This document shows positions 22,110 through 32,076 of a stretch of 64,000 bases of DNA, one piece after another (positions within the stretch are counted from its first letter, which is position 1; each line of letters starts with the position of its first letter). A program made the translations under genes and the position numbers. The stretch is from Rhizophagus irregularis (lineage: Eukaryota; Glomeromycota; Glomeromycetes; Glomerales; Glomeraceae): the NCBI RefSeq assembly GCF_026210795.1, contig NC_089457.1, forward strand, positions 1,612,001 through 1,676,000, given 5' to 3'. The notes under the pieces are model-generated. The model did no database searches. It was not told the DNA's origin and worked only from the letters and a program-made list of their open reading frames with translations.

Positions 22110-22980
22110 AATGCATTTATAATCAATAAAATTTTTATTAAATAATATTAAATATACAAATATTTTTTATAAATAATATAAATAAAAAACTAGTATAAAA
22201 TAATATACTATTTGTAAAAAAAATAATATTAGCAAAATATAAACAAAAAAAAAAGAAATTTAATTAGTAATATTATCATTATTTTAAATATAAAAAAGGA
22301 ATAATAAAAGGTTAGTAAAAAAAAGAAAGCTTAATTAGTAATATTATCATTATTTTAAATATAAAAAAGAAATAATAAAAAGTTAGTAATATTATTAATA
22401 TATTAGTTAGATATAAAAAAGTAATAAAACGATAGTAGTAATGTTAGTAATATATTAAAAAAATTAAATAAAATACATAAAAGTAAAAAAAAAATATAAT
22501 TAATATATGTTAACATATAATATTAATATAAAAATAAAAACATAAAAAGGTGTACATATAGTTGTTTAATTAATATTGTTAAAATTCACCATTACAATTC
22601 TAGAGAGATATTAGCGAAAGTAATTGTTAATTGATATACGTGCGTATCACTTTTTGTATAATTAGTAGTTTAGTACAAATATATATATTGTATATTATCA
22701 AAATAAGTTTTTTATTTAATTTTTATTATTATATGTTAAAATAGTTTTGGTATTCATTTTTATTGTCTTTTTTTTTCTAAAAAAAAAGAAGAGAAAAGAA
22801 TATTTTTGAAAAAATAAACAAAAAATAAACAATAACGTGTTATTAATGCATGTGATCAGCGATCAGCTGAATTTTAATTGGTTAAATATAGAAATGCGAA
22901 AATTAAAAAGCAGAAGTATTTTTTTAAAATTTAAATCATACAGATTGTTTTTAAAGTTCAATTAGTAATTTAAAAGTTCT
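22110..22980. other. AT-rich interior of the 6.4-kb element
   Basis: A near-duplicate of about 70 bp (TTAATTAGTAATATTATCATTATTTTAAATATAA-type) occurs at about 22260 and 22330. No gene. Confidence 0.5.
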
Positions 22981-22989
22981 TTTTTTTAA

Positions 22990-23215
22990 TAAGAAAATTT
23001 GTAAAAATTTTTTTTAATACTGCTTAATTTTTAAATTAAAGCCTTAATACTAAATTAGTTAAATTAGAATTAAGAAAAATTTGTAAGAATTTTCTTTGAT
23101 ACTGCTTAATTTTTAAATTAAAGCCTTAATATTAAATTAGTTAATTTAACTATTAAGCAGTATTAAGAAAAATTCGCAAGAATTTTCCTTAATACTGCTT
23201 AATAGTTAAATTAGA
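22990..23215. repeat. Palindromic AAGCAGTATTAAG...ATACTGCTT repeats, first cluster
   Basis: AGCAGTATTAAGAAAAATTC pairs with GAATTTTCCTTGATACTGCT to make a 20-bp stem hairpin. The same unit recurs at 24535-24910. Confidence 0.75.
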
Positions 23216-23219
23216 ATTA

Positions 23220-23400
23220 GGGAGGCTTACACATATTATGTAATTATTATAGGGGGAGGGAGGTAGTTAAAATTTTACGTTACACTTATTTAAATCATAT
23301 GATTTATAAATATTATAATTTGATTGGTTATGAAATCTAACAGGGAGGGGGGGGTAAGGTTTATAATAAAATGAATATTACGTGATATGTGTAACTCCCC
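23220..23400. mobile_element. Tourist-like MITE, 181 bp, TTA target duplication
   Basis: Ends GGGAGGCTTACACATATTAT and the inverse of GGGGAGTTACACATATCACG are imperfect TIRs (about 20 of 24 alike), and TTA flanks both sides (23217-23219, 23401-23403). This fits a PIF/Harbinger MITE. Interior contains G-runs on one strand. Confidence 0.6.
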
Positions 23401-23403
23401 TTA

Positions 23404-24530
23404 ACATATAGGCTGATTTATGGAATTAAGTTTTTATATTCAAAAAACTAACTTTATTAAGCAAATGCAAATACAAGTTACATGAAAATGATAGATTCAC
23501 ACCAGCTGACATAAATAAAATTGATTTGATTATATTATTTTTTGATTTTTTTTAATAATATCATTAAAATTAAAAAATTTAAATATAATTGTCATGACAA
23601 AATATTGAATAACTTAATGTGTATCTGTGCTAGATGAATGAATTTATATTCATTAGAAAGAGGTAATCAAGAGCTATCTATAAACCAAATATCGCATGAA
23701 TTGAATCACAAGTTGCTGAATAATTACGTTTAATGTATTTGTTTTTAACTTTTGACTTTGATCGTTAATATCTTCACATCTAGTAATTCAATTTGAATGA
23801 ACTTTTTTCGTTCAGGTAGTTTAGGTTCTGGCCTTTCATATGAATATAAATATATGTGTTTAGCATGTATTTATGCTGATATATTAACAATTTTGTTAAT
23901 TGAATAAAACTCTGATACAAAAATTTTTAAAATTATAATTCTTACCAAAAGATGATCTTTACAGGTATTATTGAGCTCTTTTTACTTTACTTAATAAGGT
24001 TTTATTTGCTATTTCTGTTTTAAATTGAATAAATTAATAAAATCAATTTTAAAAAGTAATTAACAAGTAGAATAAAATCAGTATAGTAAAAACAAAAAAA
24101 AACATCTCAAAAACTCTAAAGCATAACTCACATTTTTATTTTGTATATTTTTACTAAAAAAAAGAAGGAACTAAGGTTAAAAATAAATGAAAAAAGATTT
24201 TTCTTATTAATATAAATTATTAATATTTGTTTTTTTAATTATTGATTAAAAAAAACCTGCTATATATGCCTATAAACTTTTCTAAGTCACCTAATAAAAA
24301 TCTGATTGAAAAGTGATTGAAAAGTGATTGAAAAGTGATTAAAAAAGAAAGTAGTTGCCATTGTTATTTTTGAATAAACGTTAAAAAATTTTTTTTTATT
24401 TTTTGATAGATTTAGATCATCTGATTATGTAACACATATAATTTAAGCTTGTGAAACATAATTCTTGTTAAAATGTGCAAATCTTTATGAAAATCTTAAT
24501 TTTGGCTAATTCCACAAATTGGCGAATATA
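23404..24530. other. AT-rich interior of the 6.4-kb element, no gene
   Basis: Only simple features, such as a short (GATTGAAAAGT)n triplet at 24300-24345. Confidence 0.5.
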
Positions 24531-24534
24531 AGCA

Positions 24535-24910
24535 GTATTAAGAAAAATTCTTGCGAATTTTCCTTGATACTGCTTAATTTTTAAACTAAAGCCTTAATAC
24601 TACTAAATTAGTTAAATTAGAATTAAGCAGTATTAAGAAAAATTCGCAAGAATTTTCCTTGATACTGCTTAATTTTTAAATTAAAGCCTTAATACTAAAT
24701 TAGTTAAATTAGAATTAAGCAGTATTAAGAAAAATTCGCAAGAATTTTCCTTGATACTGCTTAATTTTTAAATTAAAGCCTTAATACTAAATTAGTTAAA
24801 TTAGAATTAAAGCTTTAATACTAAATTAGTTAAATTAGAATTAAGCAGTATTAAGAAAAATTCGCAAGAATTTTCCTTGATACTGCTTAATTTTTTAAAT
24901 TAAAATCTTA
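24535..24910. repeat. About 108-bp tandem repeat built of hairpins, about 3.5 copies
   Basis: Each unit has the AAGCAGTATTAAGAAAAATT hairpin followed by TTTTTAAATTAAAGCCTTAA and TAAATTAGTTAAATTAGAAT. Copies are nearly identical, so the expansion is recent. Confidence 0.8.
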
Positions 24911-25110
24911 ATACTAATTTATAAAAATGATTTATAATTGAGTTTTGAATTTAGTATTATCAATCAGACTTTGAACTTAAAAATTAAACAGTATTAACAA
25001 AAATTCTTGCAAATTTTTAATAATTGTGATTTTACATCAGTGAGTTTTTGGGTAGTATATATTAGTGGATACTAGTATTGTTTGATGCTTTAAAGTGTAG
25101 AAAAACTTAC

Positions 25111-27023
25111 GTCAAATAAATAAAAACTGGCAAAAAAATCAGATAGCCAATTTTTGGCTATATTTGTCCGATTTGTAATTTTTTGTAGCTGATTTTTTAG
25201 TACGAATTGACAAAAATTGGATATGCCAATTTTTAAATTGCATATTCAAATCGGATTGCTGATTTTAGCTATATTTGTCTGATTTGTGACTTTTTACAAC
25301 CGTATTACCAATTCTTAACTACATTTTTCAGTTTTTTCACTATACAAAAAAATTGTATATACTGTACATTATGAAATATATATTTTTATAAAAAATTATA
25401 TTGTAATATTGAATTAAATTTTAAAAAATATTTTATTAAGCAATATTAAATAAAAAACTAATCTTAAATAATTAAATTTTAAACAAAATACATTTAAGAA
25501 TATAAATTTACTTGTAATTCAATGTAATATGCACAATTATAAAAATTAATAATTCCACAAATATTAACTGTACCTTCATTAAAATAAATATTCAAGTAGA
25601 TTCTAAGCTGCTGAACAATTTTCAATTAATAAATGAAGTCGATTTGCTTTGGCTAAAGTGCTCAAAATACGCTCTGAATTGACAAAATGGAAAAAATAAA
25701 ATTCGTGAATGAGTACCGTTGTGAAAATCGTGAATAACTCATCAAGTATTAACTGTACCTTCGTAAAAATTAATATCCAAGTAGATATTGACATGCTGAA
25801 CAACTTTTAATTAATATAAGAAGTCGATTTACTTTGGCTAAAGTGCTCAAAATACGCTCTGAAGTGACAAAATAGAAAAAATAAAATTCGTGAATGAGTA
25901 CCGTTGTGAAAATCGTGAATAACTCATCAAGTATTAACTGTACCTTCGTAAAAATTAATATCCAAGTAGATTTTGACATGATGAACAACTTTCAATTAAT
26001 ATAAGAAGTCGATTTACTTTGGCTAAAGTGCTCAAAATACGCTCTGAAGTGACAAAACGGAAAAAAATAAAATTTGTGAATGAGTACCGTTGTGAAAATC
26101 GTGAATAACTCATAAAGTATTAACTGTACCTTCGTGAAAATTAATATTCAAGTAGATTTTGACATGCTGAACAACATTCTATTAATATAAAAAGTTAGTT
26201 TACTTTGGATAAAGTGCTCAAAATACGCTCTGAAGTGACAAAACAGAAAAAAATAAAATTCGTGAATGAGTACCGTTGTGAAAATCGTGAATAACTCATC
26301 AAGTATTAACTGTACCTTCGTGAAAATTAATATTCAAGTAGATTTTGACATGCTAAACAACTTACAATTAATATAAGAAGTTGATTTACTTTGGCTAAAG
26401 ATCTCAAAATACGTTCTGAAGGTAAAAAAATTTGTAACTTAATACTACTGTATTATATAAAAAATGTAAATAATTCCAAAAATATTAACTGTACTTTTAT
26501 GAAGATTAATATCTTAACAGTTTTAAACTTACTGAACTACTTTTAATTAAAAGAATAAGATTTACTTTAACCAAAATGCTCAAACCATACTTTGAAATAT
26601 GTGTAAAAAAAATATAATATTTGTTTATATTTTAAATTATGAGTTATTTAATTTAAATGTGTTTATATTTAAGAAAAAAAATATTTTAATTCTATTTTAT
26701 AAAGTATTTAAAAAGTATTTTAGTAAAGTTTTTGAGGCAAAAAAATAATTATAACTGAAATAAAAAAAAAAAAATCTAAGTTAATAAATAAATATTAAAC
26801 CGTAATACATAATCACATGTTATATATTAAAATTAGAAATTTTATATTAAAATTGAAAAATCCTACTACAAATAGCCAAAAATCGGCAATTTCATGTTAA
26901 AAATCAGAAATATTATATTAAAATCAAAAATATTTATTAAAATCGGAAATATTATATTAAAATTGCCAAAAAATCAGATAGCCATATTAAAACGGGCAAA
27001 AATCTGATTTTTATTTATTTGAC
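25111..27023. mobile_element. Inner element with GTCAAATAAATAAAAA ends
   Basis: GTCAAATAAATAAAAA at 25111 and its inverse ending at 27023 are identical over 16 bp; both are followed inside by AATCAGATAGCCA / GGCAAAAATC words. No clear target duplication was seen. The interior is mostly the 185-bp tandem repeat. Non-coding. Confidence 0.5.
25560..26480. repeat. About 185-bp tandem repeat, five copies
   Basis: Unit includes ATTAACTGTACCTTCGTGAA, TTTACTTTGGCTAAAGTGCT, CAAAATACGCTCTGAAGTGA and GAATGAGTACCGTTGTGAAA. Copies start near 25564, 25748, 25933, 26117 and 26304; a diverged one follows at about 26482. The overlapping 66- and 72-aa minus ORFs are the same unit read twice. Confidence 0.85.
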
Positions 27024-27278
27024 CTGTGTATATCTGTAGAAAATACGTTATAAACGTATGAATTTTAATATACTGTAGAATAATACGTATACCGTATCCT
27101 TCATTTACAATATTTTTGTGAACCGTATACAAAATACTGATATACAGTAGAAATGGTATACGTTATAGACGTATGAATTTAATATACCGTATCACACAGT
27201 ATGTTTACCATATACTTTATTGTATTTTTTACTAAACACATTTTGCAAACAGTATACATTATACTGATATGCCGTATG

Positions 27279-28026
27279 TAGAGCTCCAAACAGGTCAGCC
27301 AAATTCAGGTAACCTGACCTGACCTGACCTGAAATTCAGGTCAGGTATGAAGATTGACCTGACCTGATTGACCTGTTGACCTGAAATTATTGATTCTACT
27401 ATATAATAAAAGTGAGTTGCAGTATTGCGATTCACTTTTTTATATTGATTTTATATAATAAAAGTGAGTTGCAGTATTGCGATTCACTTTTTTATATTGA
27501 TTTTATATAATAAAAGTGAGTTGCGGTATTGCGATTCACTTTTTTATATTGATTTTATATAAAAAAAGTGAGTTGCGGTATTGCGATTCACTTTTTTATA
27601 TTAATTCTATATAAAAAAAGTGAATCGCAATACCGCAACTCACTTTTTTTATATAGAATCTATATAAAAAAGTGAATCGCAATACCGCAACTCACTTTTA
27701 TTATATAAAATCAATATAAAAAAGTGAATCGCAATACCGCAACTCACTTTTTTTATATTAATTCTATATAAAAAAAGTGAATTGCAGTATTGCGATTCAC
27801 CTTTTTATATGATTTTAATATGAAAAAGTAAATCGCAATATTTTCAAAAAAAATGTTTTATACCATTTTATTGATATTTTAATAAAAATCCTGAAAATTT
27901 TCAGGTTTCAGTTCAGGTCAGGTCAAACAGATAACCTGATATAACCTGACCTGACCTGACCTGAAAAAAAATTTCAGGTCAGGTTTATCAATTAACCTGA
28001 CCTGACCTGACCCATTCGGAACTCTA
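27279..28026. mobile_element. hAT-type element with AGGTCAGG subterminal repeats, 748 bp
   Basis: Ends TAGAGCTCC... and the inverse of TAGAGTTCC...; GCCGTATG flanks both sides exactly (27271-27278 and 28027-28034). Both ends hold ACCTGACCTGACCTG runs. No ORF. The middle is occupied by a large palindromic array. A related fragment lies at 41477-41600. Confidence 0.9.
27391..27842. repeat. Array of short palindromes that reverses direction midway
   Basis: Unit (about 60 bp) contains AAAAGTGAGTTGCAGTATTG followed by CGATTCACTTTTTTATAT, itself an imperfect hairpin. About four copies run one way, then at about 27605 the array flips and runs back (AAAAGTGAATCGCAATACCG), so the whole is a roughly 220-bp-arm inverted repeat. 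Confidence 0.85.
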
Positions 28027-28102
28027 GCCGTATGTAAAAATGCGAACTGTATCAAAAATACGTATATACAGTGTAAAAACCGTATACATATTTTTTATAG
28101 GG

Positions 28103-28753
28103 AAACAGCAATCATATGCTGAAAGAGCTATCCAAGCCATCCAAGAACCCCTTCTCAAAAGAATGGTGGCACAGGAGTTGAAAACCGGGGTGACATCCGT
28201 GGAATGGTCAGAAGATTTCCATAATATAGTAAGTAAAGTAAATGAACTCTGGCAGAGAAATCCCCCAGATATTCTGACAGGGTCACCCAAAGTGTTAAAA
28301 AAGACAGACCTCCTCTTTGAAGGAACACGTGTCAGAGTCAAGTTAGATGAACCTATTTCTGTACTTGGTAACAAACTTCACGGAAAATTCCGTACAGGAG
28401 ATATAAGATGGAACCCAAACATTCGTGTAATCAAAAAAATGATACTCTCACCTGAACAGCCTCCTACATATCTCCTTAACGGACCACATGGTCGATTAGG
28501 TATATCCAGATGTGCATATACCCGAAAGGAATTGCAAGTAGTTCCTATTAATGAAAAGCCTCCACCTGACTCTGTGATAAGAGGACAACCTGAAAGATTT
28601 GTTCCTGAACAGATACTTCGGCATCGGATTAGAAAAGGTCAACATCAGTACTTGGTCAAGTGGAAGTGATACCCAGATACAGAAGCCACTTGGGAACCTG
28701 CTGACCGGTTGGAGGAGGATGTCCCTAACTTAATTCGCAAATTTTGGGAATAA
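28103..28753 (+). pseudogene. Integrase C-terminal half with chromodomain
   Basis: Open from the element edge: QQSYAERAIQAIQEPLLKRM (the E is the likely third catalytic residue of the DDE triad), a helical linker, then RTGDIRWNPNIRVIKKMIL, QPPTYLLNGPHG and AYTRKELQVV, the SH3-like C-terminal part in the form seen in Polinton/Maverick integrases. A chromodomain follows (ILRHRIRKGQHQYLVKWK, then YPDTEATWEPADRLEED, ending KFWE-stop). A TGA at 28667-28669 stands where chromodomains have Gly, splitting the domain; otherwise this half is intact. It inserts element DNA into the nuclear genome. It converges on the protease ORF with 23 bp between stops. Confidence 0.7.
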
Positions 28754-28776
28754 AAAAATAGAAGAATTAAAGGGTC

Positions 28777-29526
28777 TTATTTTTTGTCTCCTCGATTAAC
28801 ATCAGGAACTATTGGGATAAAAACATTCTTCCCATCACAGGTAAGGGCTATATGTTCACGTGATTCATGGACATCATAATTGTAACGTTTCAGACACGTT
28901 CGGTTTAACCCAATCTCCCTATGCTTGTATCCATCTAAAACTGCAAGATCCTCAGTGATAGCATAATCAGGGGTAAGTTTGATTGACACTCCCTTTACCA
29001 TACCGAATGTCCTACCTGTTCCTGGAGCACCAGATATGTTGTATGTAATACTCTTGTCGATATCCAACCCTAATTCCTCAGCAGCTTCTCTCTGAATAAA
29101 AGACGCATTAGCACAAGTGTCTGCTAAACACTGAATTGCTATCCCATTAACCTCTCCATCCAGTGCTAAAAGATCTTTAGTATTCTCCAAACGAGCTATA
29201 TCAATATCCATAGGATCGTCTTTCCTGATATCCTCTTCTTGTTCCTCCTCAGCTAAGTCATCTGAAATTTCTGTGACTTTTCTAGCAGACATCATCTCCT
29301 CCTGAAGAATCTCACGAAGTAATTTCCTAAAGTCTGCAGACCTTAACAGGCTTAATAAGTCATTCTTAGTAACAGCTTTTGCAGGTGTAGTCTTACTACC
29401 AGTAACTTTCACAGGAATCTTAACAGGGGTTGCTTTGCCTTTTAAGGGCACACTAGAAGAGCTAATTGCTGTCTTATTCAGGGACGACTTAAGAAGTTTT
29501 GAGATACTCGAACCTACTTTTTTTTT
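28777..29526 (-). CDS. Retropepsin-like protease, apparently made by -1 frameshift from gag
   Basis: The frame is open from the A9 run at 29518-29526 to a stop at 28777; there is no good ATG, and the first in-frame alternative is GTG at 29451. A basic/Pro-Lys N-terminus and a Glu-rich linker precede GIAIQCLADTCANASFIQ, where strand-DT-C-A matches the retropepsin active site but with DTC in place of the usual DTG (D111 counted from the GTG). REIGLNRTCLKRYNYDV matches the second conserved hydrophobic-G-x-x-x-L segment. Role: cleavage of the polyprotein during capsid maturation, by analogy. It lies directly after gag in the -1 frame. Confidence 0.65.
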   Translation of the reverse strand, partial: KKKVGSSISKLLKSSLNKTAISSSSVPLKGKATPVKIPVKVTGSKTTPAKAVTKNDLLSLLRSADFRKLLREILQEEMMSARKVTEISDDLAEEEQEEDIRKDDPMDIDIARLENTKDLLALDGEVNGIAIQCLADTCANASFIQREAAEELGLDIDKSITYNISGAPGTGRTFGMVKGVSIKLTPDYAITEDLAVLDGYKHREIGLNRTCLKRYNYDVHESREHIALTCDGKNVFIPIVPDVNRGDKK

Positions 29527-31270
29527 GACCCAACACGAACCATATAGACATCACCATCTTTTTCTCTCAATTCTATCTTTTCACCAAAACTCACAGTATC
29601 AATGTCCATAGCATCATCGTTAAGATCGAGGTTTTTTATTGCTCGGGCCAAATCCAGATCATTACGTCTATCTTTAGCCTTCTGAAGTTGATTAGTAAGT
29701 ATTTTAGACGTCCCACGTTTATATTCCATAATAAGATCAATAGCATTTTGATGATCATCTAAAGTCCAAGCAGGAGCATCAGGATCATCACCAACATCAG
29801 GTTCTACATAACTATCATCCCAATCAGGATCCTGATGATCCTGAATAACACGTCTCTGTGGTTTTGGTCGAACAGGTTTAATCTGCTGTCTATAGACTGG
29901 TAGATTACGAACTGGCCGAGCCTGTAATTGTTTAAATTGCACCTGAAAATTCTTGGTAAGTTCCTCAGCTTGAGCAGGACCCCGGATATCTCCAAAACAG
30001 GTCATAAGTCACACTTTCGGCAGATTGGCCCATTTTTTCAGCTCAAAAAATCGTTTTTTGTAAATATCTCGGCATCCAGTGGTCCAATTTGATGAACTTT
30101 TTTTTAAATTGTAGAGCTAAATGAGGGCTACAAAATAAAAAAAGTTCATTAAAATTGAATTACTGGATGCTGAGATATTTACAAAAAACGATTTTTTGAG
30201 TTTCAGCAAAAAGGGGTGTTTTTGGCCAAAAGTCCATTATGACCTTTATATTAGATATCCGGGGTCCTGCTTGAGCCTTAAGTAACTCTTGTAATTGTTC
30301 TTGAGTAACCCCAGATGACTTTGATGTCAGTATGACAGGTTCCTGTTTTCCTAACGGAGGTTGAGTTACATCACTGTAATCTGCTTGAAGTCGTCGATTT
30401 CTATCTTGTAACCCCAAGCGCATTTCAGCCCTTCTCCGTTCTAAATTTCTCAGATGTTTAACCAAGTCATCAGGATTAAGATTACTAAACCTTTCTGCTT
30501 CAAAAATATTATCAGCCGAAAGACCTCTAAAGAACTGGTCGATAATAAGATCATCAGTTAGTTTTAGTAATTTTCCAGCCCTCTTTACAGTTCTATAAAA
30601 TGCATCAACTGGCTCATTTTCCTGGTAAAGACTGTTAAAACAGATACGTTTCTTTTCATCTAAAATAGTTGGAAATTGTGTTCTAAGCCAATAAAGTGCC
30701 TGGTTAGGTTTAATACCTAGAAAAACTATAGGATGATTATTAGCAGCAGCAACACCAGCATCTGCAGTAGCTGGAGCAGCTCTATCTGTCGGACAAGCAC
30801 CAGCTCTTCCCCAAGCTTTATCTCCACCCATTAAATCATGAGTAGGAATAAATGTTGTTCTAATAGTTGCTAATGCATTATTTATATCTCTTGAATAGAT
30901 TTGTGCTTCAGACCCATTTACATAGGTACCTGCATTTGGTCCTCCTGCACCTTCTGGTATTACTAATGCTACAAAAGCAGCTAAATTAGCTCCACCAGCT
31001 GAATTGATACTAGAAAGTTCCCAATTTTTTCCTGTAATTTCTCGATCAAACCATTCAGCCGCTTCACCGGCCATGCAGCTTCTAAGTATACCTATAGCTC
31101 TTTTCCAAGACTCTGGTGGCCCTCCAGCAGCGTATGGATTAAGATTGATAGTATCAAGATAACCCATATAAAGCCTAGCAAATGTATCAACATCATCAGT
31201 AGCTTTACCCTCAAAAATCGGCAATCCTATCGCAGTGGTAGCCATATCGTCTCTAGTGAATTGTTTAAAA
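29514..31270 (-). CDS. Gag-like capsid protein, interrupted by a MITE
   Basis: Reading runs from the slip site near 31266 (first ATG 31245, MATTAIGLPIFEGKATDDVD) to TAG at 29514. LPIFEGKATDDVDTFARLYM, SWKRAIGILRSC, AAEWFDREITG, then ENEPVDAFYRTVKRAGKLLK and IIDQFFRGLSADN are the pattern of retrotransposon Gag capsid helices, including the major-homology-like Q/G-x-x-E-F region. A 293-bp MITE (29976-30268) splits it; element plus duplication is 301 bp, which explains exactly the change of reading frame on its two sides, so no other damage is present. The C-terminal part is acidic and then basic, ending VGSKKK before the stop. No zinc knuckle. It would form the particle shell. Confidence 0.65.
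29517..29526 (-). promoter_or_regulatory. Putative -1 frameshift site 2 (A AAA AAG, gag to protease)
   Basis: Minus strand reads TCA AAA AAA AAG TAG in the gag frame: the heptamer A AAA AAG is in slippery phase and the gag stop follows at once. A -1 slip enters the protease frame, which is open. This is the arrangement used by retroviruses at gag/pro. No downstream stem-loop was worked out. Confidence 0.6.
29976..30268. mobile_element. hAT-type MITE copy C, 293 bp, target duplication GCTTGAGC
   Basis: Same ends as copy B (AGGACCCCGGATATCT and inverse). GCTTGAGC at 29968-29975 and 30269-30276. Inserted in the gag ORF. Close identity to copy B, 21 kb away, indicates recent activity of the family. 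Confidence 0.95.
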
Positions 31271-32024
31271 GAGGTGGAGGAGGGTTTAATTGTCTAATTC
31301 GAAACCATTGTACCTGAATTCTAAGAGCAGCTATCTGTTGGAAAAGTCTATTCCTAAGTCTCCCTAATGTCTGAATCCCAAAACGCACCCTATTATTAGC
31401 ATGTACAAGTTGTGCATTAACCTGTCCAAGTTGTGCATTAGCTAATATAAGTTGTCCTCCAGTCTGAGTAGCCCTCAGCCGCCAATGATTCAAAAGGATA
31501 TTACCACGATTCACAGCATTTTGAGCCTCATTACGATCCCTTACTGCTTGAGTATAATCTGCTTGTAATACATTACGTTCATGTCGTGCCTGATTACGTT
31601 CACCTATAGCCTGTCGACGAAGCTCTACCATAGTATCATAATCTCTTTGCAGGTTATAGTTTTCTTCTATGAAATTATCATTGGCAGCACGTATAATAAC
31701 TAATTGTCGTTCTAAATTAGTAAACGTTTCATCAAATGCATTTATCTTATCTTGTGCAAAAACTAACAAATCTTTTGTAATACCAAGTTCTTTATGTTTT
31801 GCTTTACAGCGATACATTAATATATTAATAATATGTTTGATTTGATTATTTGCCTCCTGTATTTCTGAATCAACAGTTAAACGACCCCTGGTAGTCAATA
31901 AATTTGCATGAGCCTTAAGTATTCTAACTAACTCATCATCATTTTCTTCATTGGTCAAGTGTGCAGGAGGCAGTCCAGTAGGTTCTGAAGGAGTATAAAC
32001 TGGAATTGGTGTTGATGTCGACAT
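31227..32024 (-). CDS. Coiled-coil protein at the head of the gag-pro polyprotein
   Basis: 265 codons from ATG 32024 (MSTSTPIPVYTPSEPTGLPP) to TAG 31227. After a Pro-rich start the chain is almost wholly helical: ELVRILKAHANLLTTRGRL, RQAIGERNQARHERNVLQAD, then repeated QLGQVNAQLVHANNRV, ending in a PPPPLLNN tail. No catalytic motif. It overlaps gag, which lies in the -1 frame, and has a U UUA AAC slip site in phase near its end, so it is likely the N-terminal part of a Gag precursor. Its start is 52 bp from the divergently read ATPase gene, suggesting a shared promoter. Confidence 0.65.
   Translation of the reverse strand: MSTSTPIPVYTPSEPTGLPPAHLTNEENDDELVRILKAHANLLTTRGRLTVDSEIQEANNQIKHIINILMYRCKAKHKELGITKDLLVFAQDKINAFDETFTNLERQLVIIRAANDNFIEENYNLQRDYDTMVELRRQAIGERNQARHERNVLQADYTQAVRDRNEAQNAVNRGNILLNHWRLRATQTGGQLILANAQLGQVNAQLVHANNRVRFGIQTLGRLRNRLFQQIAALRIQVQWFRIRQLNPPPPLLNNSLETIWLPLR
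31263..31269 (-). promoter_or_regulatory. Putative -1 frameshift site 1 (T TTA AAC, coiled-coil ORF to gag)
   Basis: Zero-frame codons are CTT TTA AAC, so the heptamer T TTA AAC is in the correct phase. The -1 frame is open through FTRDDMATTAIGLP into gag, while the zero frame ends 12 codons later at TAG 31227. U UUA AAC is a well known efficient slippery sequence. Internal initiation at ATG 31245 is the alternative. Confidence 0.55.
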
Positions 32025-32076
32025 AGTATTTAAACTAAGTTAGAATAAAATTCAAATAGATCTTTATGTATACAAT

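Larger units (their letters stand above)
21742..28102. mobile_element. Non-autonomous DNA transposon, 6.4 kb, inserted in the integrase gene
   Basis: Terminal inverted repeats CCCTATAAAAAATATATATA and its inverse (CCCTATAAAAAATATGTATA), followed inside each end by many CGTATA / ACAGTATA words. AAA lies on both sides (21739-21741 and 28103-28105), giving a probable 3-bp duplication; without it and the element the integrase reading joins. It has no transposase. The interior holds palindromic arrays, a 185-bp tandem repeat, a 1.9-kb inner element, a Tourist-like MITE and a hAT MITE. The 3-bp duplication suggests the CACTA or Harbinger group. Confidence 0.75.
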
